Shown here: positions 1 to 7,199 of the stretch, piece by piece
Position numbering within the stretch: position 1 is the stretch's first letter
How the letters are laid out: each line of letters begins with the position of its first letter
Assembly (NCBI GenBank): GCA_003233255.1
Contig: QILH01000074.1
Location: 1-11,939 of the forward strand
Direction: 5' to 3'
Length of the DNA stretch: 11,939 nt
Origin: Gammaproteobacteria bacterium
GTDB taxonomy: Bacteria > Pseudomonadota > Gammaproteobacteria > UBA6429 > Thiohalophilaceae
Translations under genes and position numbers: made by a program
Notes under the pieces: generated by a model
What the model saw: the letters and a program-made list of their open reading frames with translations, nothing else
The model's database searches: none
Told to the model about the DNA's origin: nothing

Positions 1-648
1 CGTCGGCCCTTCATTATGGAACCCGATGAGCTGGATCGGTCTCCTTACATCGTATCGAATTATGGCGATTACATTATTAGTGGCCGAGGTGCGCGCATCT
101 ATGCACGCCCTGTTCTGGATTCCAATATCATTAATTTCAATATCGTTCGTAAGGGTCGTAAATACATCGACCCAGACACCAATAAGCTATTAGGATATGA
201 GGCCATTAATCTTGGATCGGCGCGTTTGCTTAAACTGGGTGATCCGGCGACATTGGTCGTGAAAACGGCTTACAAGGAGATCTTAAAGGGCGATGTGCTG
301 GTTCCCATACAGTCAGAAGAGCTGGATTTAAATTTTTATCCACGCGCTCCCGAGGTTGAAGTAGCGGGTCGTATTATTTCGGTTGCGGAAGGTGTCGATC
401 GGATCGGCCAGTACGATATTGTGGTATTAAATAAAGGGGTTGCGTCAGGCCTCCAGGCGGGCCATGTGCTTGAGGTTCATCAGGCAGGCAAGATTGTTAA
501 ATCACCTCGTGGTCGCTTCAAGATTCGTTTACCGGAGGAGCGTGCGGGATTATTAATGATCTTCAAAATAGATGAAAAGGTGAGCTATGGTCTGATCATG
601 GAGGCCTTCACCGATCTGGCCATACACGATTACGTCTATAGCCCATAA
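1..648 (+). CDS. LysM-domain-type envelope protein, C-terminal part (5' end outside window)
   Basis: The reading frame is open from base 1 and ends at TAA 646-648, so this is the last 215 codons of a longer gene; the ATG at 16 is probably internal. The visible part resembles the region after the LysM motif in the peptidoglycan-binding LysM proteins commonly encoded just upstream of dprA in gammaproteobacteria. Recognisable family stretches are PFIMEPDEL at the start, the GRGARIYAR segment, a GRIISV...GQYDIVVLNKG block in the middle and ERAGLLMIFKIDEKVSYGLIMEA near the end. The LysM repeat and any signal peptide would lie in the missing N-terminus, so export and murein binding are inferred from the family. 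A GC-rich hairpin lies 55 bases after the stop, and dprA starts 140 bases downstream on the same strand. The family call is good; the exact role is unknown. Confidence 0.75.
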   Translation, partial: RRPFIMEPDELDRSPYIVSNYGDYIISGRGARIYARPVLDSNIINFNIVRKGRKYIDPDTNKLLGYEAINLGSARLLKLGDPATLVVKTAYKEILKGDVLVPIQSEELDLNFYPRAPEVEVAGRIISVAEGVDRIGQYDIVVLNKGVASGLQAGHVLEVHQAGKIVKSPRGRFKIRLPEERAGLLMIFKIDEKVSYGLIMEAFTDLAIHDYVYSP

Positions 649-702
649 TTGTTCGGTCTGATGAGCTCGATAATTTCAGCAAAATCCTACAAAGAATAAA
701 GC

Positions 703-732
703 CGGCCCCGATTGCTTCTGTAATCGGGGCCG
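703..732. terminator. GC-rich hairpin between the LysM gene and dprA
   Basis: A perfect 11-bp inverted repeat (703-713 CGGCCCCGATT with 722-732) encloses an 8-base loop. On the plus strand it is followed by GTCATTATGG, which is not a U-tract. On the minus strand the hairpin is followed by a T-rich run (GCTTTATTCTTTG). It is probably the transcription boundary after the LysM gene, but it could also attenuate transcription into dprA. No minus-strand gene that would need a terminator here is apparent. Confidence 0.45.
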
Positions 733-775
733 TGTCATTATGGGCTAACTCAAGGACGGAGTTAACCTGTAAATC

Positions 776-782
776 AAGGAGG
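776..782 (+). promoter_or_regulatory. Strong ribosome binding site fixing the dprA start
   Basis: AAGGAGG lies six bases before ATG 789. This favours 789 over the in-frame GTG at 732, which overlaps the last base of the hairpin stem and has no Shine-Dalgarno sequence. Confidence 0.85.
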
Positions 783-788
783 ATAGAA

Positions 789-1955
789 ATGAAACAAGCG
801 ATGGAACAAACTGAGCTGCGTTACTGGATCGCGCTTAATTCAATAAACCCAATACTCGGCGCGCGACGCGCCAATCAACTCTTACAGCATTTTACGAATC
901 CTCAGGATCTGTTTGACGCCGGTACACTGGCCTGGCAGGCGTTGGGACTGACTGCTTTGGCCTGTGAAGCACTGGCAAAACCAGACTGGTCGGCGGTGGA
1001 TGCTACCTTACTATGGCTGGAAGCCGGTCATCATGGTGTGTTGTGCCGGGATGAGCCTGACTATCCGCCGTTGTTAGCGGAAATAGCGGATTCGCCCTTT
1101 TTGCTGTATTACAAGGGCGATCCGTTGTTTTTCGATCGCCAACAGTTGGCGATGGTCGGCAGTCGCAATCCCACTCGTAACGGTTATGAGACCGCCTATG
1201 ATCTGGCTGCCGGGGCGGCAAAATTGGGTTTTACGATTACCAGTGGTATGGCGCTGGGCATTGATGCGGCCGCGCATCAGGGTGCCCTGTCAGCGGGGGG
1301 CGTTACGATTGCCGTCGCTGGCACGGGTCTGGATATCATTTATCCGAGCAAAAACAAAGATTTAGAAAGCCAAATCGAATCCGAAGGTCTCATTATTTCG
1401 GAATTTCCACTCGGAACCAAACCGCTGGGACGAAATTTTCCGTTGCGAAATCGCATCATTAGCGGTCTGTCACGAGGCGTGATCGTGGTGGAGGCCGCAC
1501 TAAAAAGCGGTTCGTTGATCACCGCCAGGCAGGCGCTGGAACAGGGCCGCGATGTATTTGCGATACCGGGTTCTATTCATAATCCGACCAGCCGGGGCTG
1601 TCACTGGCTTCTGCGCCAGGGCGCGAAACTTGTTGAAAACATTGGAGATATTCTGGAAGAATTTGATTTGCGCCTGAGCCAGACGGAATTTGATTATGGC
1701 GAACACGTCTCGGCAGCGGGAATGGCTAATCTGGATGTGGGCTATCGAAAAGTGCTGGAAGCGGTGGATTATGATCCTACCCATGTCGATCAGGTCATTG
1801 ATCGCAGTGGATTGACGGCAGACGTGGTTTGCTCCATGCTGTTGGTATTGGAATTGCAGAATTTTGTCCATATAACCAGTGCAGGGCAATACTGCCGAAC
1901 GCGGGCAAGCCGGGATGGTGTTAATGAAAGTGTGTGTGGGACAGGTTATGGCTAG
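789..1955 (+). CDS. dprA: DNA processing protein DprA
   Basis: 388 aa, within the usual size range for DprA/Smf. In naturally transformable bacteria DprA binds incoming single-stranded DNA in the cytoplasm and loads RecA onto it; the gene is also kept in many bacteria not known to be competent. An N-terminal helix-hairpin-like region (about 10-60) precedes the Rossmann-fold core. The core shows MVGSRNPT (122-129), TSGMALGIDAAAHQGAL (151-167), AGTGLDIIYP (177-186), SEFPLGTKPLGRNFPLRNRI (204-223) and EAALKSGSLITARQALEQGR (235-254). A C-terminal winged-helix-like segment (about 318-368) is present, followed by a short variable tail. The ATG at 789 is chosen for its AAGGAGG site. smg follows 30 bases downstream with its own ribosome site, suggesting co-transcription. 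The sequence is intact with no missing core motif. Whether the host is competent cannot be judged from here. Confidence 0.96.
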   Translation: MKQAMEQTELRYWIALNSINPILGARRANQLLQHFTNPQDLFDAGTLAWQALGLTALACEALAKPDWSAVDATLLWLEAGHHGVLCRDEPDYPPLLAEIADSPFLLYYKGDPLFFDRQQLAMVGSRNPTRNGYETAYDLAAGAAKLGFTITSGMALGIDAAAHQGALSAGGVTIAVAGTGLDIIYPSKNKDLESQIESEGLIISEFPLGTKPLGRNFPLRNRIISGLSRGVIVVEAALKSGSLITARQALEQGRDVFAIPGSIHNPTSRGCHWLLRQGAKLVENIGDILEEFDLRLSQTEFDYGEHVSAAGMANLDVGYRKVLEAVDYDPTHVDQVIDRSGLTADVVCSMLLVLELQNFVHITSAGQYCRTRASRDGVNESVCGTGYG

Positions 1956-1985
1956 GCGAACAACAGGCTGTATGGGGAGTATAGA

Positions 1986-2462
1986 ATGAAAGAAAATATT
2001 CTCGATGTATTAATGTACTTGTTTGAAAATTACATGAACGATGAGATCGAAGCGGATAAGGACGAGGAAGCATTGCGTTCCGAGTTGCAACAGGCAGGAT
2101 TTCATCATCGGCAAATAAGCAAGGCATTCGACTGGTTGGAAGGCCTGACCAACTTGCAGGATGAAGCGTTAATACCGGCTCAGCACAATGTCTCGATTCG
2201 TGTCTATACTGAACAGGAAAGCGAACGTCTCGATACCGAGGCGCGCGGTTTTTTACAGTTTTTAGAGAATGTGGGTGTGCTCGATCACTCGGCGCGTGAG
2301 CTGGTGGTTGATCGAATTATGGCGTTAGACGAAGATGATGTGGATATGGAGCATTTGAAGTGGGTTGTGCTCATGGTATTGTTTAATCAGCCTGGCCGCG
2401 AAGAGGCCTATGCGTGGATGGAAGATCTGGTGTTTGATGAAAATGCAGGTATTTTACATTAG
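1986..2462 (+). CDS. smg: Smg family protein (DUF494)
   Basis: 158 aa, matching the Smg/DUF494 family, whose molecular function is not established. The start MKENILDVLMYLFENYM is characteristic, as are the acidic helix after it, the central SIRVYTEQESERLDTEARGF segment (about 69-88) and the HSARELVVDRIMAL block (about 101-114). No signal peptide or membrane segment is visible, so it is probably a cytoplasmic, mostly helical acidic protein. GGGGAG at 1974-1979 gives a ribosome site six bases before the ATG. The dprA-smg-topA order is conserved in gammaproteobacteria, which supports the name but does not reveal the role. A hairpin terminator candidate follows 26 bases after the stop. Confidence 0.93.
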   Translation: MKENILDVLMYLFENYMNDEIEADKDEEALRSELQQAGFHHRQISKAFDWLEGLTNLQDEALIPAQHNVSIRVYTEQESERLDTEARGFLQFLENVGVLDHSARELVVDRIMALDEDDVDMEHLKWVVLMVLFNQPGREEAYAWMEDLVFDENAGILH

Positions 2463-2488
2463 GCAATTCAACACAGTTTTTAAGCAGG

Positions 2489-2517
2489 ATGCCCGTTAAC
2501 GCGGGCATTTCGCTTTT
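2489..2517 (+). terminator. Probable intrinsic terminator after smg
   Basis: A 7-bp stem ATGCCCG (2489-2495) pairs with CGGGCAT (2502-2508) around a 6-base loop. TTTCGCTTTT follows, an interrupted U-tract. It would end the dprA-smg transcript and separate it from topA, which starts 51 bases further on. Confidence 0.6.
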
Positions 2518-2567
2518 CGCTATACATTTTGTTATGCAGGATTTACACAGTAAGGTAAGGAAGAACC

Positions 2568-4871
2568 ATGGCTAAAAGTCTCGTTATCGTGGAGTCGCCA
2601 GCGAAAGCGAAAACCATTAAAAAATATTTGGGTAAAGGCTTTGAGGTACTGGCCTCGTACGGTCATGTGCGCGATTTATTACCCAAAGAGGGCGCGGTCG
2701 ATCCGGCTAACGATTTTGCGATGAAGTACCAGCTCATTGAAAAAAATGAGAAGCATGTTGAAGCCATCGTAAAGGCCTTAAAAAAAGCCGATACCCTGTA
2801 CCTCGCAACTGACCCGGATAGAGAAGGCGAAGCCATCTCCTGGCACCTGTATGAGATTCTAAAAGAACGTGGCCTGTTAGATGACAAAACCGTGGGTCGA
2901 GTTTCTTTTAACGAGGTGACGAAAAAAGCCGTCAAAGAAGCGGTCGAACATCCCGAAGAACTTTCCCAGGATTTAGTCAATGCACAACTTGCACGTCGTG
3001 CGCTGGACTATTTGGTTGGCTTTAATCTTTCCCCGTTGTTGTGGAAAAAAATTCGCCGTGGATTATCGGCCGGCCGTGTGCAAAGCCCGGCCTTACGTTT
3101 GATCGTTGAACGTGAAATAGAAATCGAAAAATTTGATCCAAAAGAGTACTGGACCGTGCAGGCCGATGTCGAAACCGAAGGTACCCCATTTAGCTCAAAA
3201 CTATTTACCTACAAAGGTAAAAAACTAACCCAGTTTGAGCTTAACAACGAGAAAAAAGCCAAAGCCGCAGAAAAAGCGATAAATGATGCAGCCAAAGGCG
3301 AACTTACGATAGCCAAGGTTGACAAGAAAAAACGCAAACGCAATCCAACTGCGCCGTTTACCACCTCGACCATGCAACAGGAAGCCGCGCGTAAGCTCGG
3401 CTTTACCACTCGAAAAACCATGAGTGTTGCTCAGCAACTTTATGAAGGTATCGAACTGCAAGGCGAGAGCGTGGGTTTAATTACCTATATGCGCACCGAT
3501 TCGGTAAACCTGTCCGAGGAAGCCCTGAACGAGATTCGTGAATACATTGGTAACCGGTATGGCGAAAACAATGTGCCGAGCGAGCACCGAACGTATAAAA
3601 CCAAATCTAAAAATGCCCAGGAGGCACACGAAGCCATTCGCCCTACTTCCGTATTGAATGAACCCACCAAAATTAAAAAGTCTCTATCCAAGGATCAATA
3701 CCGTCTATATAGTTTAATCTGGAAACGTACCGTTGCCTGCCAGATGATTCATGCGACCCTGGATACCGTGTCGGTTGATTTAGCCGCGAATGATAAGATC
3801 GTATTTAGAGCGAACGGGTCTACGCTGGTGGATCCTGGTTTCATGGCCGTTTATCAGGAAGGCGCGGATGACGTGAAGGCCAGTGATGATGACGAAAAGA
3901 TGTTACCGCCACTGGAAGAAGGCAAGACCGTCAAGCTGCTCAAGATCAAACCCGAACAACATTTTACCGAGCCACCACCGCGCTACTCTGAGGCTTCGTT
4001 GGTTAAATCCCTGGAAGAACATGGTATTGGTCGCCCTTCTACCTATGCGTCGATTATTTCCACTCTGCAGCATCGCGAATACGTTGAAATGGATAAGAAG
4101 CGCTTCATTCCAACCGATGTGGGTCGCATCGTGAACAAGTTTTTAACCGAACATTTTACCAACTATGTTGATTACGATTTTACCGCGCGTATGGAAGATG
4201 AGCTGGATGCGATCTCGCGCGGTGAAAAAGACTGGGTTCCAATTATGAAACAATTTTGGGAACCGTTCAAAGAGCTGGTTGATGACAAAGAAAAAAATGT
4301 CGATCGCAAAGACGTTACTCATGAAGCGATCGATGAGAAGTGTCCGGAATGCGGCGGTGATCTGGCGATTCGTTTAGGCCGTCGTGGTCGATTTATTGGT
4401 TGTAATAACTATCCCGAGTGTTCGTATACCCGCAATGTAAACGGCGATGATGACAGCGAAGATCAGAAAGCGATCGAAGGGCGAAAATGTCCTGAGTGTG
4501 AATCCGATTTGTTGATCCGTCATGGGAAATATGGGAAATTCATCGGCTGCAGTGGCTATCCTGATTGTAAATTTATCGAGCCGCTGGAAAAACCCGAAGA
4601 CATGGGTGTGAAGTGCCCGGAATGTAAAAAAGGCAATATGCTCAAGCGTAAATCGCGGCGTGGAAAAATCTTCTTTTCCTGTGAGCACTATCCCACCTGC
4701 AAATATGCGGTCTGGAATGAACCCATTGATAAGACCTGCCCGGAATGCTCATGGCCGATGTTGACCAAAAAAGTAACTAAACGTCGTGGCACGGAATACG
4801 TTTGCCCGCAAGATGATTGTAAATTCGTTGAGGCGGTGGAAGACGAGGATGAAGAAGAGGCCGAAGGTTAA
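2568..4871 (+). CDS. topA: DNA topoisomerase I (type IA)
   Basis: 767 aa. The enzyme relaxes negative supercoils by cutting one strand through a 5'-phosphotyrosine link. The TOPRIM domain is at the N-terminus, with IVESPAKAKT (7-16, catalytic Glu9) and the metal-binding DPDREGE (82-88). SAGRVQSPAL (167-176) and GLITYMRTDS (303-312, active-site Tyr307) are intact, as is HGIGRPSTYA (485-494). The C-terminus carries four four-cysteine zinc fingers: Cys592/595/612/618, 641/644/661/667, 683/686/705/711 and 724/727/746/751. A very acidic tail follows. The protein is about 100 residues shorter than E. coli TopA (865 aa), with the shortening at the C-terminal DNA-binding end; its first three fingers resemble the E. 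coli set and it keeps a fourth complete one. AAGGAAG at 2557-2563 precedes the ATG. I saw no strong promoter upstream. Confidence 0.98.
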   Translation: MAKSLVIVESPAKAKTIKKYLGKGFEVLASYGHVRDLLPKEGAVDPANDFAMKYQLIEKNEKHVEAIVKALKKADTLYLATDPDREGEAISWHLYEILKERGLLDDKTVGRVSFNEVTKKAVKEAVEHPEELSQDLVNAQLARRALDYLVGFNLSPLLWKKIRRGLSAGRVQSPALRLIVEREIEIEKFDPKEYWTVQADVETEGTPFSSKLFTYKGKKLTQFELNNEKKAKAAEKAINDAAKGELTIAKVDKKKRKRNPTAPFTTSTMQQEAARKLGFTTRKTMSVAQQLYEGIELQGESVGLITYMRTDSVNLSEEALNEIREYIGNRYGENNVPSEHRTYKTKSKNAQEAHEAIRPTSVLNEPTKIKKSLSKDQYRLYSLIWKRTVACQMIHATLDTVSVDLAANDKIVFRANGSTLVDPGFMAVYQEGADDVKASDDDEKMLPPLEEGKTVKLLKIKPEQHFTEPPPRYSEASLVKSLEEHGIGRPSTYASIISTLQHREYVEMDKKRFIPTDVGRIVNKFLTEHFTNYVDYDFTARMEDELDAISRGEKDWVPIMKQFWEPFKELVDDKEKNVDRKDVTHEAIDEKCPECGGDLAIRLGRRGRFIGCNNYPECSYTRNVNGDDDSEDQKAIEGRKCPECESDLLIRHGKYGKFIGCSGYPDCKFIEPLEKPEDMGVKCPECKKGNMLKRKSRRGKIFFSCEHYPTCKYAVWNEPIDKTCPECSWPMLTKKVTKRRGTEYVCPQDDCKFVEAVEDEDEEEAEG

Positions 4872-4879
4872 GCATCAGG

Positions 4880-4885
4880 TATAAT
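4880..4885 (+). promoter_or_regulatory. Possible -10 element (TATAAT) in front of the FliB-family gene
   Basis: A perfect TATAAT lies in the 20-base gap between topA and the next gene. Its last base is 7 bases from the A of ATG 4892, so a transcript from it would begin at or very near the start codon. No -35 element at 16-18 bp spacing and no extended -10 TG are visible, so this may be chance in an AT-rich gap. Confidence 0.25.
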
Positions 4886-4891
4886 CAGATT

Positions 4892-6046
4892 ATGTCAGAT
4901 GAAGCCAAACTCAGCCTGCTTGAATCCTTTTCCTGTTTAGCGGATGCCTGTCCGGACGATTGCTGTCATCAATGGAACGCCCACGTCGATAAAGAAACCC
5001 TGGGCAAGTGGCAAACTATTAATGATCCAGCCAAACGTCAGGCTCTGATCGGCACCATCGAAGAGTCCAGCCAAAACCCAAGTGAGCTGGTGTTAATCCG
5101 TAAAGAAAATGGCAACTGCATCCATCTTGATGAAGATGGTCTGTGTGATATTCAGACTTCGTTTACACATGCGTATTTGCCGCAGGCCTGTCAGATGTTT
5201 CCCCGCGAGGTTATGAACAAAAACACCCTACGTTTTGAAACCGCACATTTATCCTGTCCGGCGATTATTGAATTACTTGCTCGTGCTGATGCAAAGAATC
5301 TTATAAATAACGAGAGCGCCTTATACAGTTCACAGGGTCGCGATATCATTAGCCAGCTATCTAACTCGATTCATCATTACATGGAAAGTATTTTTAAACT
5401 TGATGATATCTATTTAGGCCTGAAGATATATGCCTTGTCGACCGTCATTGATGAGATTATGCAGTTAGCCACAGAAGATACCTTAACTACTGAATTACTA
5501 AACAGTCGTTACCAGTTATCGCCAGAACAATTACACCGGAAGTGGCAGCAATGGCGCGATGAGTCGCATAACAAAGAATTTGAGCGTGATAAGGCCGAGA
5601 TAAAAAATTTCCTGCAAACGTTAGACACAGGTTTAATGGCAAAGTATAAGCAACCGTTAGAAGATCGATTCAAGATTAATATTCCGAATATGAGTCTGAC
5701 CAATTTTATTAAATGGCGTGAACAGACAGAGATTGAACGTTATGAACCTTTTTTTGAAAAATATATCTATGTGAAGTTTTTAAATCATGGTTTTCCATGG
5801 AATCCGATTCAGAGCAACCACGCAGCAACGTTTCTCGATTGTATGTTTGGTTTGATATTATGCCATCATGTTATCACTGCCTACCATCGTGCCAACATAC
5901 TGGTCGATGAAGATTTGCTAAAAAAAATTACTTATACGGTTGAAAAGATAAATGCAGACAATTTTGATAATTTTCGCCTGATTAGTGAAAAACCGGAGCT
6001 GTTGAAGATGAATAAATACAATTTATTCTTCACACTACTGGTTTAG
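4892..6046 (+). CDS. FliB-family lysine-N-methylase-like protein
   Basis: 384 aa, close to the roughly 400 aa of Salmonella FliB, which methylates lysines in flagellin. The family's cysteine pattern is complete: Cys15-x4-Cys20-x3-Cys24-Cys25, then Cys76 and Cys85 in the CIHLDEDGLCDIQ segment, Cys100 in ACQMFPRE and Cys122 in HLSCPA. FliB-type proteins are thought to bind a metal or iron-sulfur centre with such cysteines. The C-terminal two thirds (about 140-384) are helical-looking and poorly conserved to my eye. No signal peptide is visible, so it should be cytoplasmic. No flagellar gene is in the window, so the substrate is unknown and the name fliB is not justified. It starts 20 bases after topA with only a weak CAGG as ribosome site. 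It interrupts the usual topA-purE neighbourhood and may be an insertion into the locus. Confidence 0.75.
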   Translation: MSDEAKLSLLESFSCLADACPDDCCHQWNAHVDKETLGKWQTINDPAKRQALIGTIEESSQNPSELVLIRKENGNCIHLDEDGLCDIQTSFTHAYLPQACQMFPREVMNKNTLRFETAHLSCPAIIELLARADAKNLINNESALYSSQGRDIISQLSNSIHHYMESIFKLDDIYLGLKIYALSTVIDEIMQLATEDTLTTELLNSRYQLSPEQLHRKWQQWRDESHNKEFERDKAEIKNFLQTLDTGLMAKYKQPLEDRFKINIPNMSLTNFIKWREQTEIERYEPFFEKYIYVKFLNHGFPWNPIQSNHAATFLDCMFGLILCHHVITAYHRANILVDEDLLKKITYTVEKINADNFDNFRLISEKPELLKMNKYNLFFTLLV

Positions 6047-6054
6047 AACGTTCG

Positions 6055-6083
6055 TTTTTCCTGTAAACTCTCGTTTTTATAAA
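6055..6083 (+). promoter_or_regulatory. Weak promoter candidate upstream of purE
   Basis: TATAAA (6078-6083) lies 17 bases after TTTTTC (6055-6060) in the 59-base gap before purE. The -35 match is poor. It would allow purE-tsaC-hemF to be transcribed independently of the preceding gene. No PurR-type operator was recognised. Confidence 0.25.
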
Positions 6084-6105
6084 TCATTCAAGAAGGCATT
6101 AAATC

Positions 6106-6606
6106 ATGAGCAAGCCATTTGTCGCTATTTTAATGGGGTCAGACTCCGATTTACCGGTTATGCAGGCTACTCTCGGTGTATTGAAGACACTGACTGTATC
6201 GTATGAAGTCAATATTCTATCCGCGCATCGTACTCCGGAAGATACTAAAAACTATATTGTTGATGCAGAGGCACGAGGTGCCAATGTATTTATTGCCGCG
6301 GCTGGACTGGCTGCACATTTAGCCGGGGCAGTGGCAGCGCAAACCGTGAAACCGGTCATCGGCGTACCCATGGACGGTGGGCCTTTAAAAGGTATGGATG
6401 CCTTGCTCTCGACGGTACAAATGCCCGGTGGCATCCCGGTGGCGACGGTGGCAATTGGTAAGGCTGGGGCAAAAAATGCGGGTTATTTAGCTGCGCAGAT
6501 TTTGTCGATCTCCGATGCAGATCTGGCAAAACGACTCATTGACGAACGAGCTGCAAATGCACAGGCTATACGGGATAAAAATGCTGAGCTGAAAGGCACG
6601 CTTTAA
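6106..6606 (+). CDS. purE: N5-carboxyaminoimidazole ribonucleotide mutase, PurE class I type
   Basis: 166 aa, the normal length. PurE makes 4-carboxy-AIR in de novo purine synthesis; class I enzymes rearrange N5-CAIR produced by PurK. Substrate-site motifs are intact: MGSDSD (10-15), SAHRTP (39-44), AAGLAAHLAG (65-74), PVIGVP (83-88) and STVQMPGGIP (102-111). SAHRTP, rather than a lysine-containing version, supports class I. The loop at 89-97 reads MDGGPLKGM, where E. coli has VQSAALSGV. AGAAGG-like AGAAGG (6091-6096) precedes the ATG. tsaC follows after 23 bases and hemF after that, forming a compact group. purK, the usual partner gene next door, is not in the window. Confidence 0.95.
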   Translation: MSKPFVAILMGSDSDLPVMQATLGVLKTLTVSYEVNILSAHRTPEDTKNYIVDAEARGANVFIAAAGLAAHLAGAVAAQTVKPVIGVPMDGGPLKGMDALLSTVQMPGGIPVATVAIGKAGAKNAGYLAAQILSISDADLAKRLIDERAANAQAIRDKNAELKGTL

Positions 6607-6629
6607 ATTACGTACTGTAACTTCAGGCC

Positions 6630-7199
6630 ATGTGCAATTCATTTTTTGCTTCGACCACAGGCCAGGCGACCGAGGCGTTAAAAAAAGGCGATGTCATTGC
6701 TTACCCAACTGAAGCCGTGTTTGGTTTAGGTTGTGATCCGGATAATGATCAAGCCATTCAGGCTGTGCTTGATTTAAAGCAACGATCAGCTGATAAAGGT
6801 CTGATTATTATTGCCGCTGCGATTGAGCAAATAGATGCTTACATCGATACACTTACACAGCGGCAATGGCAAACTGTTCGGTCAACCTGGCCGGGGCCGG
6901 TGACCTGGTTAATGCCAGCGCGCGCATCGGTTTCGCGTCTGTTAACCGGAGTGCATGACACCATCGCGGTAAGGGTGACCGCACATCCTGTCGCAAAGGC
7001 CTTGTGTGAGCAATTTGGTAAACCAGTAGTATCGACCAGTGCAAATAAAACCAACTGCAGGCCCGCATTAACGGCCAATGAAGTTATTGAACAGTTTGAT
7101 CAGCAAATCCGATGTGTTGTTGATGGTGAGGTTGATGCCGGCTCAGCTCCTAGCGAGATACGAGATTTATTGAGCGGTAAAGTAATACGGAGTCGCTAA
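6630..7199 (+). CDS. tsaC: Threonylcarbamoyl-AMP synthase TsaC
   Basis: 189 aa, against 190 for E. coli TsaC (YrdC). The enzyme makes threonylcarbamoyl-AMP from threonine, bicarbonate and ATP, the first step of the t6A modification at position 37 of ANN-decoding tRNAs. The YrdC fold is complete: VIAYPTEAVFGLGCDP (22-37), LKQRSADKGLI (49-59, with Lys50 and Arg52 of the KxR signature), WPGPVTW (87-93), TIAVRVTAHP (111-120), VSTSAN (134-139) and APSEIRDLLSG (173-183). It is the short TsaC form without the extra C-terminal Sua5 domain. The ATG at 6630 is the first usable start, with only a weak TCAGG before it. The stop codon overlaps the hemF start by one base (TAATG), indicating translational coupling. 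Confidence 0.95.
   Translation: MCNSFFASTTGQATEALKKGDVIAYPTEAVFGLGCDPDNDQAIQAVLDLKQRSADKGLIIIAAAIEQIDAYIDTLTQRQWQTVRSTWPGPVTWLMPARASVSRLLTGVHDTIAVRVTAHPVAKALCEQFGKPVVSTSANKTNCRPALTANEVIEQFDQQIRCVVDGEVDAGSAPSEIRDLLSGKVIRSR

Noticed and set aside
649..674. dprA promoter formed by TTGTTC (649-654) and GATAAT (669-674)
   Set aside because: The spacer is only 14 bases and transcripts from it would meet the strong hairpin at 703-732 first.
732..788. GTG start for DprA 19 codons upstream
   Set aside because: The GTG overlaps the end of the hairpin stem and lacks a ribosome site, while ATG 789 has AAGGAGG at ideal spacing.
6046..6059. Terminator after the FliB-family gene (GAACGTTC followed by GTTTTT)
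   Set aside because: The palindrome leaves no usable loop; the best fold has four pairs around a two-base loop, too weak to call.
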